Positions 1-6,684 of a DNA stretch of 6,779 nucleotides are shown piece after piece. A program made the position numbers and the translations under genes. Source of the DNA: Desulfobacteraceae bacterium. Its GTDB lineage: Bacteria > Desulfobacterota > Desulfobacteria > Desulfobacterales > ETH-SRB1. Where the stretch lies: NCBI GenBank assembly GCA_013202725.1, contig JABMRH010000191.1, positions 1-6,779 on the forward strand, given 5' to 3'. A model generated the notes under the pieces. That model was not told where the DNA came from. It saw only the letters and a list, made by a program, of their open reading frames with translations, and did no database searches. Position 1 is the stretch's first letter. Each line of letters opens with the position of its first letter.

Positions 1-1
1 C

Positions 2-20
2 AATCCGCCTCAGGCGGATT
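2..20. repeat. Perfect GGCGGA-type palindrome upstream of the phosphorylase gene
   Basis: Two perfectly complementary 9-nt arms (2-10 and 12-20) flank a single base. As RNA, the inner pairs would open to leave a usable stem of about 8 bp with a 3-nt loop. No T-run follows, so this is not a classical intrinsic terminator. It ends 16 nt before the Shine-Dalgarno at 37-43, so it could be the tail of an upstream terminator, a leader hairpin or a dispersed palindromic repeat. Its GGCGGA/TCCGCC core recurs at 6486-6502. Confidence 0.6.
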
Positions 21-49
21 CCAAAGGTCTCACTGCAGGAGGTAAGATA

Positions 50-1753
50 ATGGAAGGAGTTGACGCTGTTAAGGGCATTTTGAATAAAATATACGGCACA
101 AAAAAGGGAGCCCTGGCCTTTAATAAAATTCTTCCCTTAATAGAAAAGTTTCCAGCCAGAAAAAGAGAGGCGCAGGACTATTTTTCCCAGGAGGATGTGG
201 TTCTTATAACTTACGGCGACTCCCTGTATTCAGACGGAGAAGCCCCACTGAAAATGTTTCACAGGTTTGCCGCAAAACACTTCAAAGATGTATTTTCAAC
301 AATACATATTCTCCCATTTTTCCCATATTCTTCTGATGACGGTTTTTCTGTTATTGATTTTTATTGTGTAGATCCAAAGCTTGGGGGCTGGGAGGACATT
401 AAATCATTGGGCGGCGATTTTCAGCTTATGTTTGATCTTGTGCTGAATCATGTTTCTTCGAAGAGTAAGTGGTTTGAAAAGTATTTAAATGAGGAACAGG
501 GATTTGAAGACCTTGCCATTGAAACAGACTCATCGATTGATCTGTCCGGGGTTACAAGGCCCAGATCGCTGCCGCTTTTAACTGAATTTACAAAAAGCTC
601 CGGAAAGACTGTCAATGTTTGGACAACATTTAGCGCCGATCAGATAGATCTTAATTTTAAAAGCATTGATGTTCTTGAAAAGATGGTTGAGATACTGCTT
701 TTTTATGTGAAGCAGGGCGCAACCATTCTGCGGCTCGATGCAATTGCCTATTTATGGAAGGAGATCGGGACGAATTGTGTTAACCTGAGCCGGACCCATG
801 ATGTGGTGAAATTATTTCGAAGCATATTAGATCGCGTTGCCCCTGATGTCATGATTATTACGGAGACAAATGTGCCTCATGTGGAAAATATCAGCTATTT
901 TGGAGATGGCAGGAATGAGGCGCAAATGGTTTATAACTCTACGCTGCCGCCGCTGCTTTTTTATTCCTTTGCAATTGAGGATTCAACGGCCTTGTCAAGC
1001 TGGGCAAAAGGGCTTTATTTAAAGTCTGAAGCCAATACCTTTTTCAACTTTACGGCCTCACATGATGGTATTGGTGTGCGTCCGCTTGAAGGGATATTGC
1101 CTGAAGAGGAAATAGACAGGCTCATTAAGATTGTTAAAGAAAATGGAGGCGGAGTCTCATATAAGAGGAATTCAGATGGTTCGGAGAGCCCGTATGAACT
1201 GAATATAACCTATGTTGATGCTCTCTTAAACAAAAAAAACGGAGTTGATAAATATCATCCTGATAGATTTCTTGCCTCTCAGGCAATTCAGCTTGTTCTT
1301 CCGGGAGTGCCTGCCACCTATATCCATAGCATATTAGGTTCGCACAATTGGGGACAAGGTGTCAGGCAAACTCAAATGGCCAGAATGATAAACAGGGAAA
1401 AATTGCGACTGGATGATATTGTAAAACAATTGGAGGATCCCGATGGCTTTCGCTCAAAAATTTTTTTTCCATATATAGACTTGATCAAAATCAGGAAAAA
1501 ACAGCCGGCCTTTCATCCAAACGCTTTTTTTGAAATACTGGAACTTGATCCAAAAGTATTTGCTATTTCAAGGCATTGCAAAGAACAGACAATATATGCA
1601 TTAACAAATATTTCATCAACGCATGTTTCTGTATCATTGCCAAAAGACAGAGGCGATTTTGATATGAAAGACCTTCTTAGCGGAAAGATATTTAAGACGA
1701 ATCCAATCGGTTTAAATCCTTACCAGTTTGCGTGGCTTGTCACACAAAAATAA
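50..1753 (+). CDS. GH13_18 sugar phosphorylase, probable glucosylglycerate phosphorylase (YcjM-like)
   Basis: This enzyme reversibly phosphorolyses an alpha-glucoside to alpha-glucose 1-phosphate in the cytoplasm, by double displacement with retention. The 567-residue (beta/alpha)8 barrel shows the GH13 regions in order: DLVLNH (129-134), LRLDA with nucleophile Asp230, ITETN with acid/base Glu272, and TASHDGIG with transition-state stabiliser Asp339. The early LPFFPYSSDDGFSVIDF block (88-104) is typical of subfamily 18. Several stretches, including WTTFSADQIDLNF, ITETNVPH, SPYELNITYVDAL and YIHSILGS, closely match what I recall of E. coli YcjM. The length also fits glucosylglycerate phosphorylases (about 560 residues) better than sucrose phosphorylases (about 490-505). 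The substrate is therefore probably 2-O-alpha-glucosyl-D-glycerate, but sucrose, sucrose 6'-phosphate and glucosylglycerol enzymes share the fold, so this is inference. AGGAGGT at 37-43, 6 nt before ATG, fixes the start. No signal peptide or truncation is visible. Confidence 0.9.
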   Translation: MEGVDAVKGILNKIYGTKKGALAFNKILPLIEKFPARKREAQDYFSQEDVVLITYGDSLYSDGEAPLKMFHRFAAKHFKDVFSTIHILPFFPYSSDDGFSVIDFYCVDPKLGGWEDIKSLGGDFQLMFDLVLNHVSSKSKWFEKYLNEEQGFEDLAIETDSSIDLSGVTRPRSLPLLTEFTKSSGKTVNVWTTFSADQIDLNFKSIDVLEKMVEILLFYVKQGATILRLDAIAYLWKEIGTNCVNLSRTHDVVKLFRSILDRVAPDVMIITETNVPHVENISYFGDGRNEAQMVYNSTLPPLLFYSFAIEDSTALSSWAKGLYLKSEANTFFNFTASHDGIGVRPLEGILPEEEIDRLIKIVKENGGGVSYKRNSDGSESPYELNITYVDALLNKKNGVDKYHPDRFLASQAIQLVLPGVPATYIHSILGSHNWGQGVRQTQMARMINREKLRLDDIVKQLEDPDGFRSKIFFPYIDLIKIRKKQPAFHPNAFFEILELDPKVFAISRHCKEQTIYALTNISSTHVSVSLPKDRGDFDMKDLLSGKIFKTNPIGLNPYQFAWLVTQK

Positions 1754-1757
1754 ATCA

Positions 1758-2039
1758 TTATTGATTGTTGATTTTATTTCTTAACTTACCGGAACATTTA
1801 AATGTAACAACCTTTCTTGCCCTCAGCATCAAGTCGTCACCTGTAGCAGGGTTTCGGCCCCTTCGTTGCGCCTTGTTTTTTACGCAGAATTTGCCAAATC
1901 CTGAAACCAGAACATCATCCCCTTTTTCCAGAGTGCTTTTAATAATTTCCAGAAGAGATTCGACGAGATCAACGGCTTCTTTCTTGGTAAAACCAAGCAT
2001 ATGAACCTTTTCAACAATATCGCTCTTAGTCAATGCCAT
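1758..2039 (-). CDS. ihfA: IHF-alpha-like HU/IHF-family DNA-binding protein
   Basis: This is a 93-residue nucleoid protein of the HU/IHF family, which works as a dimer that sharply bends DNA. The N-terminal helical dimerisation part (1-45) opens with MALTK, as in E. coli IHF-alpha. SGFGKF (46-51) leads into the beta-arm, with the DNA-intercalating proline at Pro64 in RRGRNPATGDD, followed by ARKVVTF (74-80). MALTK, SGFG and ARKVVTF favour IHF-alpha over HU or IHF-beta. The tail, KCSGKLRNKINNQ, is less like E. coli IHF-alpha and carries a cysteine. The strong AGGAGGT (complement of 2043-2049) lies 3 nt from ATG, a somewhat tight spacing that still supports this start. The gene converges on the phosphorylase, with 4 nt between stops and no strong terminator. 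No beta subunit is encoded here, so the partner must lie elsewhere or the protein acts as a homodimer. The family call is firm; the subunit assignment is moderate. Confidence 0.88.
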   Translation of the reverse strand: MALTKSDIVEKVHMLGFTKKEAVDLVESLLEIIKSTLEKGDDVLVSGFGKFCVKNKAQRRGRNPATGDDLMLRARKVVTFKCSGKLRNKINNQ

Positions 2040-2063
2040 GGTACCTCCTAAAAGAACTTGCTA

Positions 2064-2080
2064 CATTATTATCAATAATG
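2064..2080. promoter_or_regulatory. AT-rich dyad in the leader of the IHF-like gene
   Basis: Perfect 7-nt inverted arms (CATTATT and AATAATG) are separated by ATC, 14 nt upstream of the Shine-Dalgarno of the minus-strand gene. Size and symmetry suit a small operator or a weak RNA hairpin. The TATCAA on the plus strand matches the first half of the IHF consensus WATCAANNNNTTR, but the second half does not match (GAT where TTR is expected). Autoregulation is therefore only a speculation. AT-rich dyads of this size can arise by chance. Confidence 0.3.
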
Positions 2081-2241
2081 ATATGTTGATGTAATTATCT
2101 TATTTTATTATGATTCTTTGTTTAACATGCAGAAACAATTTTATTTATTCAGATTTTTCAAGTAAAAGCAACTTCAAACTTACTGTTTATGAATTTTTTT
2201 GGACGCAAACAGACTAAAGATGAAAAAAGACTGTAACTTAC

Positions 2242-2270
2242 TAAATATACAGATATTGAATATATGTCAA
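2242..2270 (-). promoter_or_regulatory. Probable sigma70-type promoter for the IHF-like gene
   Basis: On the minus strand a perfect TTGACA (complement of 2265-2270) lies 7 nt past the encoded CCA of the tRNA. Two -10 candidates follow: TATATT (5 of 6 matches, complement of 2244-2249, 15-nt spacer) and TATTTA (complement of 2242-2247, 17-nt spacer). Neither combines an ideal sequence with ideal spacing. Initiation would fall near 2235-2238 and leave a leader of about 195 nt before the IHF-like start codon. Read-through from the tRNA promoter could also feed this gene. Confidence 0.45.
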
Positions 2271-2277
2271 GATACTT

Positions 2278-2353
2278 TGGAGCCGACGGGCGGAGTCGAA
2301 CCGCCTACCTGCTGATTACGAATCAGCTGCTCTACCGACTGAGCTACGTCGGC
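2278..2353 (-). tRNA. tRNA-Thr (anticodon CGU), CCA encoded
   Basis: The complement folds into a complete cloverleaf: 7-bp acceptor (GCCGACG/CGTCGGC, fully paired), D-stem GCTC/GAGC, anticodon stem GCTGA/TCAGC around loop TTCGTAA, a 5-nt variable loop, T-stem GGCGG/CCGCC with loop TTCGACT, discriminator U73 and a genomic CCA at 2278-2280. The anticodon CGU (complement of 2318-2320) reads ACG, a threonine codon. The 2281-2353 body is 73 nt. U73 differs from the A73 of E. coli and B. subtilis tRNA-Thr as I recall them. The gene is divergent from mfd, so its promoter must lie within the first codons of mfd. I could not find a convincing -35/-10 pair there. No terminator follows the CCA; instead a promoter-like TTGACA does. 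Confidence 0.97.
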
Positions 2354-2381
2354 CTGATAAATAAAATGCACTACTTTGTTT

Positions 2382-5300
2382 ATGAATCTAAATCAAGAAA
2401 AAAATTCGCTTAAATCCTTAATTGATTTAATTCCTTGCAGAAATTCCGGAATTGAGTGCACAGGCCTGTCCGGATCTGACAGGGCATTCCTTGTTTCCAG
2501 AATATACATTGAGCACAGGATGCCTGTTGTCGTTGTAGCAGCTTCGTCAAAAGATGCTGAAACGCTTTTGGAAGATTTGCGCTTTTTTTCAAAAGATCTT
2601 CAAAAGGCCTCAATATATTTTCCGCCTTATAATATTTTGCCGTTTAAGCGTTTGTCATATCACAACGAAACAGCGGCAAGGCGGATAAGCGCTCTTTACC
2701 GTTTGATAGAGGATGAAATGCCGCCGGTTGTAGTTACAACTGTAAGCGCCCTGCTGCAAAGACTCATTCCAAAGCTTATGCTGAGCGATTATGCTGAGCT
2801 TATAATGGCTGGTGAAGATATTGACCGGGATCGTTTGATAGAAAAACTGATTGCCGGAGGTTATGTTCGAGCCGCGATTGTGGAGGAGCCCGGGGATTTT
2901 TGTGTTAGAGGCGGAATTCTGGATATTTATTCTCCGTTATACTCAGACCCGCTAAGGATCGAACTGTTCGGAGAAACTGTTGATTCCTTAAGATTTTTTT
3001 CAGCGGCGACCCAGCGCAAGATAGAAAGTATACAGGAAGCGATCATACTTCCGGCAGGGGAAGCGATTCTGAAAATGGAGCTTATGGATAAGATAATAGG
3101 CAGGATAAGAGAGCAGGCATCCGCCCTTGATCTTCCGGTAACCAGGGTTAGAGATCTGGTTGAGCGTATCAAAAAAGAGGGGGTGTTTCCGGGAATTGAG
3201 AGCCTGATTTCTTTGATATATCCTCAGATTGACACACTGTTTGATTATGTTCCCGACAAGGCCCTTTTTGTTCTTATAGAACCAAAAGAATTAGAAGAGG
3301 CGGCCGATCAACTTCAGGAACAGGCGACAAAGAACTACCTTGCCGCCTGTAAAGAGGCCAGACTATGTGTTGAGCCTGACGCTTTTTACATGCAATGGCC
3401 AAAGGCAAAGGAGATGCTGTCCGAGAGGAATCCACTGACAGTCAAAATGCTTCCTGTGTCAAGAGAGGGTTGGGGCAAGAGGCAACCTTTTTTGCGGATA
3501 GGTTTTAATATTGAAGATAATGCCGCTGTCGGAGCTGAACTTAAGGCTCATATGAAAAAAGAGAACCTTCTCCTGCCTCTTGTAAACTGGATTAATGATA
3601 AAAATCAGGCAGGATATGCCGTTCTTATTGTTTGTAGCGCCGGGTTGCAGGCCGACCGTATTAAATCTCTTCTGGCGCCGTACGGTATTAAGCTTGGAAT
3701 TATTAACAGATTCCCTGTCGCTAAAGGCAGTAAAGGGTCTGTGGCCGTATGCCTTGGCCGGGTTTCATCCGGTTTTGTCTGGCCGGATGAATTTTTGGCT
3801 ATAATTACAGAGGAGGAAATATTCGGCGTAAAGCGCAGCAGGAAAAGGATTCCAAGACAAAAAACAAATGTTCAAGCCAAGACGCTTGAATTTACAGACT
3901 TGAAGAAAGGCAAACTTGTTGTTCATGTTGAGCAGGGAATCGGTCGCTTTGATGGCCTGATAAAGCTCAAGATAGACGGAACAAGCAACGATTTTCTGCT
4001 TATTATCTATAAAGACGATGATAAGCTTTATCTTCCTGTAGATCGAATGAGTATGGTACAAAAGTATATGGGGCTGGACGGAGTAATTCCGGTTCTTGAC
4101 AAGCTGGGCGGCAAATCATGGCAGCGGGTTAAGGAAAGGGTTAAAAAATCGGTTGAGAAGATCGCTGGAAGACTCCTTGAACTCTATTCTGAGCGGAACG
4201 TAAAGAAAGGCTATGCTTTTAAGGTAACAGGAGGTGATTCGCAGGATTTTGAGGCTGGTTTTTTGTATGAAGAAACACCTGACCAGATAAAGGCAATTGA
4301 TGATGTGCTCCGTGATATGGAGGATCCGACCCCGATGGACAGGCTTGTATGCGGCGATGTTGGATACGGCAAGACAGAGGTAGCCCTTCGAGCATCCTTT
4401 GTGGCTGTTGATAATGGAAAACAGGTTGCAATCTTGGTTCCCACAACGGTGCTTGCTGAGCAGCATTTTGAGACATTTGCAAACCGTTTTAAGCGTTATC
4501 CCGTCAATGTTGCGTGTTTAAGCAGATTCCGTTCCGTCCGTGAGCAGCGTGCAATTATAGATGAGCTTAAAGCAGGAAAGATAGATATAGTTATAGGAAC
4601 CCACAGGCTTATTCAGAAAGATGTTGCTTTTAAAGATTTGGGGCTTGTTGTGCTTGATGAAGAGCAGCGCTTTGGTGTTAAACACAAGGAGAAACTGAAA
4701 GAAATCAGGCGCATGGTAGATGTTCTGATCTTGACGGCAACCCCGATACCACGCACTCTTCACATGTCCATGATGGGAGTGCGTGATATTAGTATTATTT
4801 CAACACCGCCCGAGCATCGCCAGTCAATTATCACATACATTTCTGAGTTTGACGGGGCGGTTATTTCAGAAGCAATAAGAAATGAGTTGAAAAGAAAGGG
4901 CCAGATATATTTTGTTCACAACGATATTCATAATATATGGGCAATGGCAAACTATTTGCAAAAACTGGTGCCTGAAGTCAGGCTTGATGTGGCGCATGGC
5001 CGTCTTACGGAAGATGAGCTTGAGCTTGTGATGCTGCGGTTCTTCAATAAAGAGATCGACATGCTTGTTTGTACAACGATAATTGAGTCCGGTCTTGATA
5101 TTCCTTCAGCTAATACCATTCTTATTAATCGGGCGGACAGATTCGGATTGGCGCAGATTTACCAGTTGCGAGGCCGTGTAGGCAGAGCTGATGAACAGGC
5201 TTATGCATACCTCTTTATTCCTGATGAGACAGCTTTAGGCAAGGACGCTCAGAAACGTCTGAAGGTATTAATGGAGCACAGCGACCTTGGATCTGGCTTT

Positions 5301-5903
5301 CAAATAGCCATGAACGATTTAAAGATAAGGGGAGGAGGCGCAATTTTGGGCGCATCCCAGTCCGGCCATATAGCTGCTGTAGGTTATGACATGTTTCTAA
5401 AGCTCATGGAAAACGCGATATCCGAGCTTAAAGGAAAACCGGTTCAGGAAGGCCTTGAACCTGAAATTAATATGCCTTTATCAAGCTTTATCCCGGAATT
5501 TTATATTTCCGATATCAACCAGCGGCTTTCAGCTTATCGCCGCCTTGCAAAGATGACAGAGCTTAGCGAAATATCGGATTTTAAGAACGAGTTGGTTGAC
5601 CGCTTTGGAGCCTTGCCAAAAGAGGCAAACAATCTTTTATTAAAAATCATGCTTAAAGTATTGTCGATAAAAGCCGGGGTGAAACGGCTTGACCTGACCG
5701 GACAACAATTCATTCTTTATTTTTCAGAGGCTCACCAGAAACATCCATTCGGCATTGTTGATATGATTGTTGACCAAAGCGACTGTTTTAGTTTTACGCC
5801 GGACCATGTGCTAAAAGCAAAGCTGTCAAAACGCACTGCAGCCGGTCTATTGTTGGAGGCCAAAAACATCTTGAAAGAAATTACTCAACATGTTAACGGC
5901 TGA
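2382..5903 (+). CDS. mfd: Transcription-repair coupling factor Mfd
   Basis: Mfd is a cytoplasmic DNA translocase that binds RNA polymerase stalled at a lesion, pushes it off and recruits UvrA/UvrB. The ATG start gives 1173 residues (E. coli: 1148). The N-terminus is a UvrB-like module (about 10-210, with FCVRGGILDIY near 173). The RNA-polymerase-interacting CarD-like domain spans about 507-565 (VVHVEQGIGRF, YLPVDRM). The superfamily 2 motor follows: Walker A GDVGYGKT (658-665), DEEQ (759-762), TATPIPRT (785-792), IIESGLDIPSAN (900-911) and QLRGRVGR (928-935). Next come a TRG-type region (IRGGGAILGASQSGHIAAVGYD) and the C-terminal autoinhibitory TRCF domain (about 1026-1130). All motor motifs are intact. 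An in-frame stop at 2358-2360 limits the start to TTG 2376 or ATG 2382. ATG is preferred, but neither has a Shine-Dalgarno. The lipoprotein gene follows after 49 nt on the same strand. Confidence 0.97.
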   Translation: MNLNQEKNSLKSLIDLIPCRNSGIECTGLSGSDRAFLVSRIYIEHRMPVVVVAASSKDAETLLEDLRFFSKDLQKASIYFPPYNILPFKRLSYHNETAARRISALYRLIEDEMPPVVVTTVSALLQRLIPKLMLSDYAELIMAGEDIDRDRLIEKLIAGGYVRAAIVEEPGDFCVRGGILDIYSPLYSDPLRIELFGETVDSLRFFSAATQRKIESIQEAIILPAGEAILKMELMDKIIGRIREQASALDLPVTRVRDLVERIKKEGVFPGIESLISLIYPQIDTLFDYVPDKALFVLIEPKELEEAADQLQEQATKNYLAACKEARLCVEPDAFYMQWPKAKEMLSERNPLTVKMLPVSREGWGKRQPFLRIGFNIEDNAAVGAELKAHMKKENLLLPLVNWINDKNQAGYAVLIVCSAGLQADRIKSLLAPYGIKLGIINRFPVAKGSKGSVAVCLGRVSSGFVWPDEFLAIITEEEIFGVKRSRKRIPRQKTNVQAKTLEFTDLKKGKLVVHVEQGIGRFDGLIKLKIDGTSNDFLLIIYKDDDKLYLPVDRMSMVQKYMGLDGVIPVLDKLGGKSWQRVKERVKKSVEKIAGRLLELYSERNVKKGYAFKVTGGDSQDFEAGFLYEETPDQIKAIDDVLRDMEDPTPMDRLVCGDVGYGKTEVALRASFVAVDNGKQVAILVPTTVLAEQHFETFANRFKRYPVNVACLSRFRSVREQRAIIDELKAGKIDIVIGTHRLIQKDVAFKDLGLVVLDEEQRFGVKHKEKLKEIRRMVDVLILTATPIPRTLHMSMMGVRDISIISTPPEHRQSIITYISEFDGAVISEAIRNELKRKGQIYFVHNDIHNIWAMANYLQKLVPEVRLDVAHGRLTEDELELVMLRFFNKEIDMLVCTTIIESGLDIPSANTILINRADRFGLAQIYQLRGRVGRADEQAYAYLFIPDETALGKDAQKRLKVLMEHSDLGSGFQIAMNDLKIRGGGAILGASQSGHIAAVGYDMFLKLMENAISELKGKPVQEGLEPEINMPLSSFIPEFYISDINQRLSAYRRLAKMTELSEISDFKNELVDRFGALPKEANNLLLKIMLKVLSIKAGVKRLDLTGQQFILYFSEAHQKHPFGIVDMIVDQSDCFSFTPDHVLKAKLSKRTAAGLLLEAKNILKEITQHVNG

Positions 5904-5925
5904 GCAGCAACATACTTTAAGGATT

Positions 5926-5942
5926 AAGGATTTCTGATCCTT
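5926..5942 (+). promoter_or_regulatory. Small hairpin between mfd and the SurA-like lipoprotein gene
   Basis: AAGGAT (5926-5931) and ATCCTT (5937-5942) pair perfectly around a 5-nt loop. TAAGGAT occurs twice in tandem (5918-5924 and 5925-5931), so the 3' arm could pair with either copy. The GGA-containing arms are the only Shine-Dalgarno-like sequence before the ATG at 5953, but they lie over 20 nt away. The hairpin could modulate translation or give weak attenuation. It lacks a clean T-tract, so it is not called a terminator. Confidence 0.3.
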
Positions 5943-5952
5943 TCATTTATCA

Positions 5953-6684
5953 ATGATAAGATACTCTAATAAATTGTCTCCAATGTTTGGAGCCTTATTA
6001 ATTATTTATATCCTGACAGGTTGTGGTGATTATGGGTCTGATTCACATCCAGCACCCGGCGATAATTATTTAATTAGAGTCGGAGACAGAGTTGTTAGAA
6101 CAGTTGATTTCAACAGAGCCCTTGAAATTGTCAGAACAGCTTATTCCCATAATGCATTACAGGAGCCGGATTCTTGCAGGGAAGCTAAGTTGCGGCTTTT
6201 GAGACAGTTGATAGAGGAGATGATTATATTAGAAAGAGCAAAAGAGTTAAATATCGGGATTTCTGATTCAGAGGTTGATGAAGCTGTTGCGCAAATAAAG
6301 GGAGATTATGATGATAATGCTTTTGAGCAGATTTTACTTGAGCACGCTGTTTCATACAATTTGTGGAAAAAAGAGCTTGGGAAGCGTTTGCTCATAGAGA
6401 AGGTGGTTGAAAGAGAGTTAAAGGAACATGTTGTAATAACTCCTGAAGACATATCGAACTATTATGAAAAACATTATAATGGGTGTGGCGGACCATCCGC
6501 CATATCCGGCGGTTCTGATAAGGCAGATGGTAATTTAAATAGAATAATCGTAAAACAGTTGCGCAGAAAAAAGGCGGAAGAAGCCTATAAACCATGGATA
6601 GAAAATCTCAGGAAAAAATATTTGATTGAAATAAACAAAAAAGAGTGGGAGAAAATCGCTCAAACAGGTTTAGGATTAAATTAA
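5953..6684 (+). CDS. SurA-like periplasmic chaperone lipoprotein lacking its PPIase domain
   Basis: This is a 243-residue predicted lipoprotein. A charged n-region (R3, K7), a hydrophobic stretch (12-22) and lipobox LTGC (21-24) predict lipidation at Cys24; no Asp at +2, so by the E. coli rule the outer membrane is likely. Residues 39-176 resemble the SurA/PpiC N-terminal chaperone domain, ending in ITPEDISNYYEKHY. The C-terminal helix (195-230, LRRKKAEEAYKPWIENLRKK) resembles the tail that follows the parvulin domain in these proteins. The roughly 100-residue parvulin domain expected between them is absent. In its place is a Gly/Ser-rich linker (177-194) encoded by a palindromic element. The protein may therefore hold outer-membrane clients but should lack prolyl isomerase activity. 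M1 is preferred over M11 because M11 would lose the n-region charges. No good Shine-Dalgarno precedes it. It follows mfd by 49 nt and overlaps the next gene as TAATG. Confidence 0.8.
   Translation: MIRYSNKLSPMFGALLIIYILTGCGDYGSDSHPAPGDNYLIRVGDRVVRTVDFNRALEIVRTAYSHNALQEPDSCREAKLRLLRQLIEEMIILERAKELNIGISDSEVDEAVAQIKGDYDDNAFEQILLEHAVSYNLWKKELGKRLLIEKVVERELKEHVVITPEDISNYYEKHYNGCGGPSAISGGSDKADGNLNRIIVKQLRRKKAEEAYKPWIENLRKKYLIEINKKEWEKIAQTGLGLN
6486..6531. repeat. Palindromic GGCGGA/TCCGCC element inside the lipoprotein gene
   Basis: Perfect 7-nt arms TGGCGGA (6486-6492) and TCCGCCA (6496-6502) flank a 3-nt loop. A third arm, GGCGG (6508-6512), can compete for the middle TCCGCC. ACCATC (6492-6497) can also pair with GATGGT (6526-6531), outside CGCC/GGCG. 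The element reads through in frame and encodes the linker that replaces the expected PPIase domain. The core is shared with the palindrome at 2-20. Confidence 0.5.

Noticed and set aside
1748..1779. Imperfect AT-only dyad (AAATAAATCA / TGATTTTATTT) across the convergent stops, as a bidirectional terminator
   Set aside because: The arms differ by one base, contain almost no G-C pairs and would make a very unstable hairpin. The support is too weak for a terminator call.
1765..2004. Plus-strand open frame opposite the IHF-like gene
   Set aside because: It is the antisense of a clear HU/IHF-family gene, has no ribosome site, and its product resembles no known family.
2215..2240. Possible intrinsic terminator after the tRNA (T-run in the minus-strand transcript)
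   Set aside because: The T-run is not preceded by a stable stem; GTAA/TTAC with one intervening base cannot fold.
2281..2300. tRNA 3' end as an attachment site for an integrated element
   Set aside because: No integrase gene is nearby and no duplicate of the tRNA 3' end is visible in the window.
3765..4763. Several minus-strand open frames of 77-116 codons inside mfd
   Set aside because: They mutually overlap, lie opposite conserved Mfd domains and have no recognisable domain. They are shadows of mfd.
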